The notes: a model not told the origin generated them from the letters alone. A DNA stretch of 64,000 bases from Actinoplanes flavus (GCF_017592555.1 NZ_JAGFNS010000001.1:1-64000), one strand, 5' to 3'; positions 47,596 to 56,489 are shown, counted from the stretch's first letter. Program-made: numbers and translations.

Positions 47596-49023
47596 GTGCC
47601 GTTGCGCACCCGGCTCGTGCTCACCCTGGTCGGCCTGCTCGCCCTCGGCCTGTTCCTGTCGGTCGGCGCGATCTACGGTGCGATCCAGGACTGGCGCAAT
47701 GACCGCAACCACGACGTGCTGACCGCGATGAGCACGGACCTGGACCGGCGGCTGACCACGACACCGCTCGCCGACCGGCGGCTGACGCCACCCGGGGCGC
47801 CGGCGGACGATCTGGGCGGTCTGTGGCTGCGGGCCGCCGAGAACGGGGACATCCCCTCCTTCGTGCAGCTGCGCTCCCCCACCGGCCGGGTGATCGACAC
47901 GCTGGCCGTGGGCCGGTCGCCGGAACTCCCCGACCCGCTGCCGGCCGGGGCGGACGCCTCCTTCCACCGGGCGCCGAGCGTGGGCGGCGGGCCGTACTGG
48001 CTGGTCCGGGTGGCCCGGCTGAGCGACGGCAGCGGGCTGGTGCTGGTCGGCATGCACTCCACCGACTCGGACGAGCTGGTGCAGCGGACCACCAACGTGG
48101 CGATCGTCTCGAGCCTCGTGGTGCTGCTGGCGATGGCGGTGCTGTCGGCCCGCGCGGTGCGGACGGCGCTGCGGCCGCTGACCCGGATCGAGGTGGTGGC
48201 CGGCGCCATCGGGCACGGGGATCTGGGCCGCCGGGTGCCGTACAACTCGCCGAAGACCGAGGTGGGGCGGCTGGGAGTGGCGCTCAACGCGATGCTGGGC
48301 CAGATCGAGCGGGCGTTCCGCGCCCGCGAGGAGTCGGAGCAGCGGCTGCGCCGCTTCGTCGCGGACGCCTCGCACGAGCTGCGCACGCCGGTCGCCACCA
48401 TCCGGGGGTACGCGGAACTGTTCCGCCGCGGGGCCGCCGACCGTCCCGGCGACCTGGCCGTGGCGATGCGCCGCATCGAGCTGGAGGCCGGCCGGATGGG
48501 TTCGCTGGTCGACGAACTGCTGCTGCTGGCCCGGCTGGATCAGGGCCGTCCACTGGCGAACGAGCTGGTGAACCTGAGCGAGCTGGCCGCCGACGCGGTG
48601 GCCGACGCCCGCGCCGTCCAGCCGGACCGGGTGCTGGAGCTGGCCGTCGCCGGGCCGGTGCTGGTCGTCGGGGACGCCGAACGGCTCCGGCAGGTGCTCG
48701 GCAACCTGGTCGGCAACGTTCTGCGGCACGTCCCGCCGGAGGCCCCGGCCACGGTCCGGGTGAGCCGGCTGGACGGGCAGGCCGTGGTGGAGGTGGCCGA
48801 CTCCGGCCCGGGTCTCGCTCCGGCGGACGCGGCCCGGGTGTTCGAGCGCTTCTACCGGAGCGAGACGGCCCGTGCCCAGGAGGACGGCGGCAGCGGCCTC
48901 GGCCTGTCGATCGTGGCCGCGGTCGCCGCCGCCCACGGGGGCGCCGCCGACGTGGAGCCGTCGCCGGGCGGAGGCGCCACCTTCCGGATCCGGCTGCCCG
49001 CGGCGCCGGACGAGCCGGAATGA
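47596..49023 (+). CDS. Sensor histidine kinase, classic HisKA type
   Basis: The 475-residue protein has TM1 (LVLTLVGLLALGLFLSVGAI), an extracytoplasmic sensor domain (about 30-160), TM2 (VAIVSSLVVLLAMAVLSA), HAMP, HisKA with FVADASHELRTPVATIRGY and an ATPase domain with QVLGNLVGNVLRH, DSGPGL and GGSGLGLSIV. It senses an envelope signal and phosphorylates the adjacent OmpR-type regulator. It ends 6 bp from the convergent Cthe_2159-like gene. Confidence 0.92.
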   Translation: MPLRTRLVLTLVGLLALGLFLSVGAIYGAIQDWRNDRNHDVLTAMSTDLDRRLTTTPLADRRLTPPGAPADDLGGLWLRAAENGDIPSFVQLRSPTGRVIDTLAVGRSPELPDPLPAGADASFHRAPSVGGGPYWLVRVARLSDGSGLVLVGMHSTDSDELVQRTTNVAIVSSLVVLLAMAVLSARAVRTALRPLTRIEVVAGAIGHGDLGRRVPYNSPKTEVGRLGVALNAMLGQIERAFRAREESEQRLRRFVADASHELRTPVATIRGYAELFRRGAADRPGDLAVAMRRIELEAGRMGSLVDELLLLARLDQGRPLANELVNLSELAADAVADARAVQPDRVLELAVAGPVLVVGDAERLRQVLGNLVGNVLRHVPPEAPATVRVSRLDGQAVVEVADSGPGLAPADAARVFERFYRSETARAQEDGGSGLGLSIVAAVAAAHGGAADVEPSPGGGATFRIRLPAAPDEPE

Positions 49024-49038
49024 ACCGGACTACCGGTT
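49023..49038. terminator. Small hairpin between convergent genes
   Basis: AACCGG-ACTA-CCGGTT lies exactly at the junction of the kinase and the convergent beta-protein gene. The stem is only 6 bp, so termination is uncertain. Confidence 0.3.
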
Positions 49039-50676
49039 ACCGGCGACCACCGTGGCGACCTGGGTGCCGTTGAGGGTGCCGCCCAGGTAGAGGCCGCCGC
49101 CGACCGCGGTGCCGGAGACGCTTCCCCCGGTTCGGATGGCGTAGGTCGTACCCCGGGTGATCTGGTTCGAGGAGAAGACCACGCCGCGGAACGCCTTCGC
49201 CGCCGTGTACGACGCGATCTGGGTGCCGGAGGTGGTGGCGATGTGCACCACGGTTCCGGCCGGCTGGTTGGCGCTGAGGGTGACCGACACCCAGCCCTGC
49301 CCGGAGGTCGGGAGCGTGCTGGTGGTGGCGCTGATCCCGGTGGAGATCAGGGTGCCGCCGGTGATGGTGACCGCGCCGTTGGCGTCCAGGCCGCCCTCGC
49401 CGCCGCCGCGGGTGCCGGAGCCGCTGACCACGACCGTGCCGCCGCCGATGGCCAGCGAGCCGTTGGAGTCGAGGCCGTCGGTGCCGGCGTTGACGTTCAC
49501 GGCGCCGCCGGTGATCGAGATGAGGGCGTTCGGCGAGTTCTGCATCTCCCCGTAGGTGGGGTCGGAGGCGTTGAACGCGTCGTCGGTGGCGACGGCCGTG
49601 ACGCTGCCGCCGGTCACGTACACCTTGAGACCCTCCACCCCCTCGTACGACCTGGTGACGTTGACCGTGCCGCCGCCGATCCGCACGTCGGTCTCCGCGT
49701 GCACGCCGTCGTCGCCGCTGGCCACGGTGGTCGTGCCGCCGTCGATGGTGACCGCCGCGTCGGAGTGCACGCCGTCGTCGGTGGCGTTGACGTTGACCGT
49801 GCCGTCGCTGATCACGGTGAGCACGCCGGCCTTCAGCCCCTTGGCCGAGTCGGCGCCGGTGGTCCGCGCGGTGATCGAGCCACCGTTGACGATCACGTCG
49901 GTCTGCCCGGTGAGCGCGTCGCCGGTCGAGGTGACGTTGACGGTGCCGCCGGTGACCGCCACGTACCCGCGGGTGGCGTCCTCCTCGTTGTCCGACTTGA
50001 GGCCGTCGCCGCCGGCCGTCGCGGTGATCGAGCCGCCGGAGACGATCACGTAGTCCTGGCCGCGGATGGCGTCGTCCGGCGCCGTCGCGGTGATCGTGCC
50101 GCCCGCGATGACCAGGCCGTCCTTGACGTTGATGGCGTCGTTGGCGTTGCCGGTGAGGATCAGGGCCCCGGTGCCGGCGATGGTCGTGTCGGCGGCCGAG
50201 GCGAGCGGGGCGTCGGCGGAGGCGGTGCCGTCGGTCAGCCGGTTGGTGGTGCCGGCCGTCAGGTGCACCAGCACCTCGTCGGCGGCGACCACGTTGATCG
50301 CGCCGGTGCCGCCGGTGATCGTCACACCGTTGAGGATGAGCCGGACGATGCCGGTGCCGGTGCTGTTCACGACGATCTGGCCGCTGGTGAGGGTGCCGCT
50401 GAACCGGTAGGTGCCGGCCGCCGTGACGGTCACCGTGCTGCCGGAGACGGTCACGTTCGAGCTGGTCGTGGTGGCGCTCGTACCGGTCAGGGTGACCGCC
50501 GCGACGTCCGACTCGTTCCAGGTCAGGTCGGCGGCGCTCAGGTGGGAGGCCTGGTTGGCGGCGAGCGCGGCCGCCGCGGCGGGCCCGGCGGCGAACGCGG
50601 GGGTGGGGGCCACCCACGTCGCCAGGGCGGTGGCGGTGAGCACCGCGGGGACGGCCAGACGGGGGATTCTGGGCAT
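49030..50676 (-). CDS. Exported Cthe_2159-like carbohydrate-binding beta protein
   Basis: The 548-residue protein has a signal peptide (about 1-29, ending TPAFA) and many beta-strand turns of the type VTITGGT, IVSGGSI, LVIAGGTI and VTGGTVNV, each followed by DDAI/DDGVHSD/DGLKSDNE. This is the right-handed beta-helix pattern of the Cthe_2159 family (polysaccharide-binding, Ca-binding Asp clusters). The C-terminal 100 residues look like a separate beta domain. It follows VTC and DUF4956 genes on the same strand, an association seen in other actinomycetes, suggesting a role at the cell surface connected with polyphosphate or polymer synthesis. Confidence 0.78.
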   Translation of the reverse strand: MPRIPRLAVPAVLTATALATWVAPTPAFAAGPAAAAALAANQASHLSAADLTWNESDVAAVTLTGTSATTTSSNVTVSGSTVTVTAAGTYRFSGTLTSGQIVVNSTGTGIVRLILNGVTITGGTGAINVVAADEVLVHLTAGTTNRLTDGTASADAPLASAADTTIAGTGALILTGNANDAINVKDGLVIAGGTITATAPDDAIRGQDYVIVSGGSITATAGGDGLKSDNEEDATRGYVAVTGGTVNVTSTGDALTGQTDVIVNGGSITARTTGADSAKGLKAGVLTVISDGTVNVNATDDGVHSDAAVTIDGGTTTVASGDDGVHAETDVRIGGGTVNVTRSYEGVEGLKVYVTGGSVTAVATDDAFNASDPTYGEMQNSPNALISITGGAVNVNAGTDGLDSNGSLAIGGGTVVVSGSGTRGGGEGGLDANGAVTITGGTLISTGISATTSTLPTSGQGWVSVTLSANQPAGTVVHIATTSGTQIASYTAAKAFRGVVFSSNQITRGTTYAIRTGGSVSGTAVGGGLYLGGTLNGTQVATVVAGNR

Positions 50677-50693
50677 CGTGTGTCCTGTTCTGA

Positions 50694-51425
50694 TCAGGGG
50701 AAATGGCGGCGCATGAGTCGGCGCCAGGGGACGGCGGGCAGATCGGGCCGCAACGCTGCGAGCCCGGTCGCGTACTTGGAGATGCTGGTGGGCCGGTGCC
50801 CGCGGGCCCACAGCAGCCGGTCGACCGGCGAGACGGCCGATCCGGTCTTGGTCTCGACCACCGCGACGTGCGGGAGGGTCAACCCGGTGCCGTCCACGCC
50901 GGTCCAGGTGAGATCGACGTCGACGGTCGCCCGCGAGTCGTCCGCGGGCTGGTAGAACGTGGTCCGCCGGTAGTGCGTGAGCAGCGTCGGCGCGAGATCC
51001 AGCCCGGCGCTGTGACCCAGCACGTCGTCGACGAACCAGCGGCCCGGCTCGACCGTGTCGTGGTGGCAGGCCTGGTAGGGCAGCCGGTTCTTGACGGTCC
51101 CGCCGCGGTGGCCCTCGGTCTTCACCTCCAGCCAGCACAGCGCGGAGTCCAGGTAGGTCCGGGTGCGGACCTTGAACCGCCGCCGCCTCCGATGCGCGGT
51201 GAGCCGGTAGCTGACCAGGTCCGGGGTGTCGAAGTAGACCGACCGGTAGCGGAACGTGCGCTCCCCGTCGATCTCCAGCACCCGGGTCCGCGGATCGAGG
51301 AGTTCCAGCAGCTCCCGGGCCGCTTCCAGGGGGAGGACGTACTTGCGGTCGACCCGCGTCTGCAACTCGGCCTTCGCGGTGAGCTCGGCCAGCGAGATCG
51401 GATCCAGGTGGGTGGTCGCGCTCAT
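50694..51425 (-). CDS. VTC-domain polyphosphate polymerase-like protein
   Basis: The 243-residue protein has the tunnel-fold motifs of the VTC domain: RVDRKYVLP, YRSVYFDT, RRFKVRTRTYLD, CWLEVKTEG, ETKTGSA and SISKYATG, with the conserved Lys/Arg and Glu residues that bind nucleotide phosphates and metal. It may elongate polyphosphate or a related polymer from nucleoside triphosphate. No transmembrane segment is present; the DUF4956 membrane protein encoded just upstream (ATGA overlap) is its likely partner. Confidence 0.85.
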   Translation of the reverse strand: MSATTHLDPISLAELTAKAELQTRVDRKYVLPLEAARELLELLDPRTRVLEIDGERTFRYRSVYFDTPDLVSYRLTAHRRRRRFKVRTRTYLDSALCWLEVKTEGHRGGTVKNRLPYQACHHDTVEPGRWFVDDVLGHSAGLDLAPTLLTHYRRTTFYQPADDSRATVDVDLTWTGVDGTGLTLPHVAVVETKTGSAVSPVDRLLWARGHRPTSISKYATGLAALRPDLPAVPWRRLMRRHFP

Positions 51426-52003
51426 CGGTTCGCTCCGGCGAGCGTCGGCGCTTTCCTTCCCTGGGCGTACGAGTAGCGCACCTCGACCACAGTCGTCTCG
51501 TTGACCAGGTCCAGCCGCTCCACGGTGGCCTTGTGCACGCGTGCCCCGAGGATGCCCTCCAGTTGCACGGTCAGGGTGAGCGGATCGGTGACGGCGCTGT
51601 CCAGCACCAGGACCTGCCGCCCGTACGACCGGAACAGGCGGGGGTGGTCACCCAGGTACATGACCGTCAGGATCAGCCCCATCAGCGCCGGCACCAGCCA
51701 CTGCTCCCCACCGCTGAGCGGACCGAGGATGCCCAGCGCGAGCGCCGAGAAGTAGTACGCCACCTCGTGCTGGTCCAGCTCGGTGGATCGCAGCCGAATG
51801 ATCGACAGCACCCCGAAGAGCCCGAGCCCGAGCCCCGCGCCGACCGTGCTGGAGCTGAGCGACCCGGCCACCGCGAGAACGCCCACGTTGACCCCGAGAT
51901 AGGCCACCACCAGGTCGCGCCGCCGGTGCCGGGGAAAGTACAGCCCGAAGACCAGAACGGACACCGCTACGAGGTCTAGCGCAAACATGGCAAGCCGGGG
52001 CAT
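51422..52003 (-). CDS. DUF4956 membrane protein
   Basis: The 193-residue protein has four hydrophobic helices within residues 1-115 (FALDLVAVSVLVFGLYF, VVAYLGVNVGVLAVAGSL, VAYYFSALALGILGPL, WLVPALMGLILTVMYLG) and a soluble C-terminus of mixed alpha/beta type. The phrase GLFGVLSIIRLRSTELDQHEVAYYF is the DUF4956 signature. It starts the set DUF4956-VTC-Cthe_2159 and probably anchors or exports the polymer made by the VTC protein; inference. Confidence 0.85.
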   Translation of the reverse strand: MPRLAMFALDLVAVSVLVFGLYFPRHRRRDLVVAYLGVNVGVLAVAGSLSSSTVGAGLGLGLFGVLSIIRLRSTELDQHEVAYYFSALALGILGPLSGGEQWLVPALMGLILTVMYLGDHPRLFRSYGRQVLVLDSAVTDPLTLTVQLEGILGARVHKATVERLDLVNETTVVEVRYSYAQGRKAPTLAGANR

Positions 52004-52128
52004 AGTGACACGACCTCTCGAGGGCTCCGGCCGGACCTCCCCCGTGAACACCATCCGGACCGCAGGTTACATATCGATGAACTTCGATTAGACCGTAACC
52101 GTGACCGGCCGCTTTTCCATCGAACACA

Positions 52129-52148
52129 ACCTCAGAGCTACCTCAAAG
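52129..52148. promoter_or_regulatory. Direct repeat with 11-bp period
   Basis: ACCTCAGAG (52129-52137) and ACCTCAAAG (52140-52148) are spaced one helical turn apart, the format bound by OmpR/PhoB-type regulators. It lies between the divergent DUF4956 and DUF4190 genes. Confidence 0.35.
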
Positions 52149-52245
52149 ACCCCTGTGCGCCGGCTGTCCCGTCACATCGATGTCGATATCGATTCTTGAT
52201 CAGGAGGGGACACCGCACGGTTGAGGTGGGAACTACCGTGCGACC

Positions 52246-53040
52246 GTGCACAACCACGTTCCTTCCGACCCCTTCCAGCAGCCGGCCGCTGCTTCTCCGC
52301 CGTTCCCTCCGGCCCCACCGGCCCATCCCCCCGCGGCTCCGCCGGCCTATCCCGGTGCGGCGCCGCAGCCCTATCCGGCGGGCTGGGGCGGTCCGCCGCC
52401 GGCGGGCGGCCCCGGCCAGCCCGGCTATCCGTTCACGCCGCCGCAGCAGCCCGGCACCAACGGGTTCGCGATCGCCGCTCTGCTGGCCAGCATCCTCGGC
52501 GGCCTCGGCCTCGGCACCATCGGCGGCATCGTCTTCGGCATCATCGCGCTGCGGCAGATCAAGCGGCAGCCGCAGCGGGGCCGCGGGCTCGCCATCACCG
52601 GCCTGGTCTTCGCCGGCCTGCACATCCTCTTCGCCGTCGCGCTCGTGGCCTTCCTGGTCATCGACGAGCGCCGGGACACGGCCGCCGGGATCGACGACGT
52701 CGCGGTCACCGAGCTGAAGGCGGGCGACTGCATCCGCGACTTCGACGGGTCGGTGGCGATCTACGACCTGCCGACGGTGTCCTGCACCGATCCGCACAAG
52801 GCCGAGGTCTACCACGTCTACACCTTCCCGGCCGGCTCCTACCCCGGCCGAACCCAGGTCGAGGCGGAGAGCGACAAGCGGTGCGGCGCGGCCTTCGAGC
52901 CGTACCTGACCCCGCAGACCGAGAACATGGACATCTACTACCTCTACCCCCGAGACAGCAAGGAATGGCGACAGGACCGCAGCATCTCCTGCGTCGTGGT
53001 CGCCCCGAGCGGCACCCTCACCGCCCCGATCACCAAGTGA
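52246..53040 (+). CDS. DUF4190 membrane protein with septum-formation-like C-terminal domain
   Basis: The 264-residue protein has a Pro/Ala-rich cytoplasmic N-terminus (1-72), two transmembrane helices with the DUF4190 pattern (FAIAALLASILGGLGLGTIG, GIIALRQIKRQPQRGRGLAI) and an extracytoplasmic domain (about 150-264) with Cys pairs, KAGDCIRDF and VSCTDPHKAEVYHVY, as in actinobacterial septum-formation-family proteins. Role unknown; probably envelope-associated. GTG 52246 is the start. Confidence 0.75.
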   Translation: MHNHVPSDPFQQPAAASPPFPPAPPAHPPAAPPAYPGAAPQPYPAGWGGPPPAGGPGQPGYPFTPPQQPGTNGFAIAALLASILGGLGLGTIGGIVFGIIALRQIKRQPQRGRGLAITGLVFAGLHILFAVALVAFLVIDERRDTAAGIDDVAVTELKAGDCIRDFDGSVAIYDLPTVSCTDPHKAEVYHVYTFPAGSYPGRTQVEAESDKRCGAAFEPYLTPQTENMDIYYLYPRDSKEWRQDRSISCVVVAPSGTLTAPITK

Positions 53041-53046
53041 CCGGGT

Positions 53047-53077
53047 CCCGGCCACGCCCCCCCCGGGCGTGGCCGGG
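53047..53077. terminator. Bidirectional terminator
   Basis: CCCGGCCACGCCC (53047-53059) and GGGCGTGGCCGGG (53065-53077) form a perfect 13-bp stem with a 5-nt loop. It ends both the DUF4190 gene and the 10-kb minus-strand operon. Confidence 0.75.
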
Positions 53078-53123
53078 AGCTCGAACACCGCCGCCCGGCC
53101 TCCCGCTCAGATGCCGGCCGTGG

Positions 53124-54065
53124 TCACAGGTCGTCCAGCAGGCTCGTCACCGAGCCGTTCTCGAAGATCTCCCGGACCGCCTGGGCGATCAGCGGTGCGA
53201 TCGACAGCACCTCCACCTTGTCCAAGCCGGTGTCGGCGGCGCTGGGCAGGGTGTCGGTGAAGACGAACCGGCTCACCCGGCTGTTCTTGAGCCGGTCGAC
53301 GGCGGGCCCGGACAGGATCCCGTGTGTGGCGGCCACGATGACGTCGTCCGCGCCGGCCTCGTAGAGCGCCTCCGCGGCCGCACAGATCGTGCCGGCAGTG
53401 TCGATCATGTCGTCCACCAGCACGCACACCCGGCCGGCCACGTCTCCCACCACCTCGTGCACGCTCACCTGATGCGCGACGTCCTTGTCCCGCTTCTTGT
53501 GGACGATGGCGAGGGGCACCCCGAGCCGGTCGCACCAGCGGTCGGCGACGCGGACGCGCCCGGCGTCCGGTGAGACCACCGTGAGCCGGTCGCGCGGCTC
53601 CAGCCCGGCGATGTGGTCGGCCAGGATCGGCATCGCGAACAGGTGGTCCACCGGACCGTCGAAGAATCCGACGATCTGGTCGGTGTGCAGGTCGATCGTG
53701 ATGATCCGGTCGGCTCCGGCGGCGCCCATCAGGTCCGCCACCAGCCGGGCCGAGATGGGCTCGCGGCCCCGGTGCTTCTTGTCCTGCCGGGAGTAGCCGT
53801 AGAACGGGGCCACGACGGTGATGCTGCGTGCGGAGGCTCGCTTCAGGGCGTCGACCATGATCAGCTGTTCCATGATCCAGGTATTGATCGGGTCGGTGTG
53901 CGACTGGACGACGAAGCAGTCGGCACCTCGTACCGAAGCCTCGTGCCGTACGTAGATCTCGCCGTTCGCGAAGTCCCGCGCCTGCGTGGGCACGATGCCG
54001 GTGCCGAGTTCGGCCGCGATGTGCCCGGCGAGGGCGGGATGCGCCCGGCCGGTGAACAGCAGCAT
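53124..54065 (-). CDS. prs: Ribose-phosphate diphosphokinase (PRPP synthetase)
   Basis: The 313-residue protein has ITVVAPFYGYSRQDKKHRGREPISARL, VVSPDAGRVRVAD, and the PRPP loop VCVLVDDMIDTAGTI. It makes PRPP from ribose 5-phosphate and ATP. ATG 54065 aligns with the usual N-terminus; GTG 54098 overlaps the preceding stop as GTGA and is an alternative. It is the last gene of the operon and appears dedicated to ribose-phosphate supply for the pathway, alongside the PRPP-using uracil phosphoribosyltransferase. Confidence 0.92.
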   Translation of the reverse strand: MLLFTGRAHPALAGHIAAELGTGIVPTQARDFANGEIYVRHEASVRGADCFVVQSHTDPINTWIMEQLIMVDALKRASARSITVVAPFYGYSRQDKKHRGREPISARLVADLMGAAGADRIITIDLHTDQIVGFFDGPVDHLFAMPILADHIAGLEPRDRLTVVSPDAGRVRVADRWCDRLGVPLAIVHKKRDKDVAHQVSVHEVVGDVAGRVCVLVDDMIDTAGTICAAAEALYEAGADDVIVAATHGILSGPAVDRLKNSRVSRFVFTDTLPSAADTGLDKVEVLSIAPLIAQAVREIFENGSVTSLLDDL

Positions 54066-54094
54066 CCGCCGGACCGCCGCGGTGCCGGTCCGCC

Positions 54095-55177
54095 TCACCG
54101 GTCGCTGCCTGGGCCGAGCACGGCGTAGTCGGTGTAACCGCGGTGGTCCCCGCCGTAGAAGGTGGACTCGTCGGCCGTGTTGAACGGGCCACCCGCGCTG
54201 ATCCGGGCCGGCAGATCCGGATTGGCGAGGAAGAGCGCGCCGAGCGACACCGCGTCGGCGAGACCCTCGTCGAGAACCTGCTGGGCGGACTCGACGGCGG
54301 CGGGGAACGAGTCCGGCGTGGCGTGCGGGTTGACGATCAGGTTGCCCTGCCACCGGTCCCGGACGGCACGGGTGACCGGACGGCTGACGATCTCGCAGAC
54401 CTCCAGGAAGGCCAGCTCGGGCAGGGCGGGCACCAGGGACGCGTACAGGGCGTCGGTGTCGCCCTCGGCGATGTCGTTGTAGGTGTTGGCGGGCGACACC
54501 CGTACGCTGGTCCGCTCGTTGCCGATCGCGGCGGCGACCGCCTCGGTGACCTCGACGGTGAATCGGATCCGGTTCGCCACGGATCCGCCGTAGGCGTCCG
54601 TGCGCCGGTTGGTGTTCTCGGCGAGGAACTGGTGCAGCAGGAAGCCGTTGCCGGCGTGGATCTGCACGCCGTCGAAGCCGGCCTCGATCGCGTTGCGCGC
54701 GGCGTCGGCGAAGTCCCGCACGGTGTGCTGGATCTCCTCGACCGTCAGCTCGCGCGGCGTGGGATAGGCGGCGAGGCCGTTCGGGGTGAAGCACTGCCCG
54801 GCGGCGGCCACCGGGGAGGGTGCCACGGACTGATGCGCGCTGTCGTAGAGGGAGGGGTGGCCGATCCGGCCGGAGTGCATCAGCTGCACGACGATCCGGC
54901 CGCCGCGGGCGTGCACGGCGTCGGTCACGGCCCGCCAGGTCTTCACCTGCTCCGGGTGGTGCAGCCCGGGCGTGTTCATGAAGCCCTGGCCGATCTGCGA
55001 CGGCTGGGTGCCCTCGGTGATGATCAGGCCGGCGGAGGCGCGCTGGGCGTAGTACTCGGCCATCAGATCGGTGGCGCCGCCGCAGGGCTTGGCGCGGTTG
55101 CGGGTCATCGGAGCCATGACGAGGCGGTTGGCGAGCGCGATCTTGCCGAACGTGACGGCGTCGAACAGGGAGGTCAT
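54095..55177 (-). CDS. Old yellow enzyme family alkene reductase
   Basis: The 360-residue FMN protein shows LVMAPMTRNRA, the substrate pair His-xx-Asn in QIHAGNGFLLHQFL, and NRRTDAYGGSVANRIRF. It uses NAD(P)H to reduce activated C=C bonds, for example maleimides and enones. In the operon it may reduce an intermediate ring or detoxify a reactive product. It lies 12 bp after the PsuG gene; GGAAGA precedes ATG 55177. Confidence 0.9.
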   Translation of the reverse strand: MTSLFDAVTFGKIALANRLVMAPMTRNRAKPCGGATDLMAEYYAQRASAGLIITEGTQPSQIGQGFMNTPGLHHPEQVKTWRAVTDAVHARGGRIVVQLMHSGRIGHPSLYDSAHQSVAPSPVAAAGQCFTPNGLAAYPTPRELTVEEIQHTVRDFADAARNAIEAGFDGVQIHAGNGFLLHQFLAENTNRRTDAYGGSVANRIRFTVEVTEAVAAAIGNERTSVRVSPANTYNDIAEGDTDALYASLVPALPELAFLEVCEIVSRPVTRAVRDRWQGNLIVNPHATPDSFPAAVESAQQVLDEGLADAVSLGALFLANPDLPARISAGGPFNTADESTFYGGDHRGYTDYAVLGPGSDR

Positions 55178-55189
55178 GGAGTGTCTTCC

Positions 55190-56137
55190 TTACCGGCTGG
55201 AGGAATCGGACAGGTGGCGGGCGTAGGCGGCGGCCAGCCGGCCCCCGACCTCGGCCGTGGAGATGAGGACGGCCATGTTGGCCTGGGCGGTCCGGCCTCC
55301 GGTGGCCCGGTCGACCGCGTGCATGAGGTACTTGGTCAGCCCCTGGCCACCGACACCGTCCCGCTCGGCCTGGGCGAGCGCGTCCGCGATGGCGGCTTCG
55401 GCCTCGGCGGAGTCGACGGCGTCCTCGGCGCGCGGCGGGGTGGTGACGACCACGCCGCCCGGGTGGCCGGTCGCCCAATGGGTCGCGACGACCTTGGCGA
55501 TCATGTCCTCGTCGTCGATGCGGTGCGGTGCGCGTACGCCGCTGGACGAACAGTAGAACGCGGGGAAGTCGTCGGAGCCGTGGGCGATGACCGGGACGCA
55601 GTGCGTCTCCAAATACTCCATGGTCAGCTTCAGATCGAGGATCATCTTCGCGCCCGCGCAGACCACCGCGACCTTGGAACGGGTCAGCTGGATCAGGTCG
55701 GAGGAGATGTCCATGGTCGTCGCCGCGCCGCGGTGCACGCCACCGAGCCCGGCCGAGGAGAAGAACGGGATCCCGGCGAGTTCCGCGGCCACCAGCGAGG
55801 AGGCGACCGTGGTGGCGCCGCGTCCGCCGCGGGCCAGCACGACCGGCAGGTCTCGGCTGGAGACCTTCGGGATGCCCGGCTCGGAGGCGAAGTTCTCGAT
55901 GTCCCGCTCGGTCATCCCGGCCCGGATCACGCCGTCCTCGACGCAGATGGTCGCCGGTACCGAGCCGCCGTCGCGTACGGCCTTCTCGACCCGTCGCGCG
56001 GTCTCCGCGTTCTCCGGAAACCGCAGGCCGTGCGTGATCACGTTGGATTCGAGCGCGACGACCGGACGCCCCTCGTGCAGGGCCTCTCGTACCTCCTCGG
56101 TGTACACGACGGGAATGCGGTAGCTGGTGGAACTCAT
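55190..56137 (-). CDS. Pseudouridine-5'-phosphate glycosidase family C-glycosidase/synthase
   Basis: The 315-residue protein is a PsuG-family member with VALESNVITHGLRFPEN, PKVSSRDLPVVLA, GLGGVHRGAATTMDISSDL and VVCAGAKMILDL. Glu30, Lys91 and Lys164 occupy the positions of E. coli PsuG Glu31, Lys93 and Lys166 (Schiff-base Lys), so it should be active. PsuG enzymes reversibly join uracil and ribose 5-phosphate by a C-C bond. Homologues in minimycin, showdomycin and indigoidine clusters act as C-glycosynthases on other nucleobase-like rings. It overlaps the tautomerase gene by ATGA. Likely the key C-nucleoside-forming enzyme here. Confidence 0.88.
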   Translation of the reverse strand: MSSTSYRIPVVYTEEVREALHEGRPVVALESNVITHGLRFPENAETARRVEKAVRDGGSVPATICVEDGVIRAGMTERDIENFASEPGIPKVSSRDLPVVLARGGRGATTVASSLVAAELAGIPFFSSAGLGGVHRGAATTMDISSDLIQLTRSKVAVVCAGAKMILDLKLTMEYLETHCVPVIAHGSDDFPAFYCSSSGVRAPHRIDDEDMIAKVVATHWATGHPGGVVVTTPPRAEDAVDSAEAEAAIADALAQAERDGVGGQGLTKYLMHAVDRATGGRTAQANMAVLISTAEVGGRLAAAYARHLSDSSSR

Positions 56138-56403
56138 CGGGATCCTTCGTTCTCGGGCTGGTCGATCGGGAGGGGGGAGCCGTAGTCGGGCCTCTTCCAC
56201 AGCTGGTGCTGCTTGGCCGCGATGTCCGGGGCGTGGACGGCGGTCATCCACTCGGCCGGATCAACGGACTCCACCGCGATGGACACCGTGCCGGGCTCGG
56301 TGTCGAACACCCGGGTGACGACGCCGGTCATCGAGGCGACCAGGTCGGCCTTCTCGGCCTCGGTGAACGTGCGGGTGAAGTGTTTGATGCTGACGTGCGG
56401 CAC
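56134..56403 (-). CDS. 4-oxalocrotonate tautomerase-like protein
   Basis: The 89-residue protein starts Met-Pro when read from GTG 56403 (PHVSIKHFTRTFTEAEKADL), placing the catalytic Pro1 of the tautomerase superfamily right behind the initiator. An ATG at 56421 would bury the Pro and is disfavoured. VVTRVFDTEPGTVSIAVESV is the family core. It could shift a keto-enol or imine-enamine equilibrium of the ring made by the NRPS. AAGGGA precedes the GTG. Confidence 0.8.
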   Translation of the reverse strand: MPHVSIKHFTRTFTEAEKADLVASMTGVVTRVFDTEPGTVSIAVESVDPAEWMTAVHAPDIAAKQHQLWKRPDYGSPLPIDQPENEGSR

Positions 56404-56432
56404 GGTGGCGGTCCCTTTCATGCGCTGGAGGG

Positions 56433-56472
56433 GCCTCGCCCCGTGGGCACGGGGGAACACACGGGGCGAGGC
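56433..56472 (-). promoter_or_regulatory. Two mutually exclusive intercistronic hairpins
   Basis: GCCTCGCCCCGTG (56433-56445) pairs perfectly with CACGGGGCGAGGC (56460-56472). The inner CCCCGTG (56439-56445) can instead pair with CACGGGG (56448-56454). They lie in the 86-bp gap between NRPS and tautomerase genes. No U-tract follows, so attenuation by alternative folding or mRNA processing is more likely than plain termination. Confidence 0.5.
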
Positions 56473-56489
56473 GTTCAAGGGGCGGCAGG

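Noticed and set aside
46783..48936. Upstream extension of the MMPL frame to 1450 codons
   Set aside because: The extra part is antisense to the response regulator and kinase genes, which have clear domains; the true start is ATG 46782.
56404..56421. ATG start of the tautomerase adding six residues
   Set aside because: It would move the catalytic Pro away from the N-terminus, which the mechanism of this family requires.
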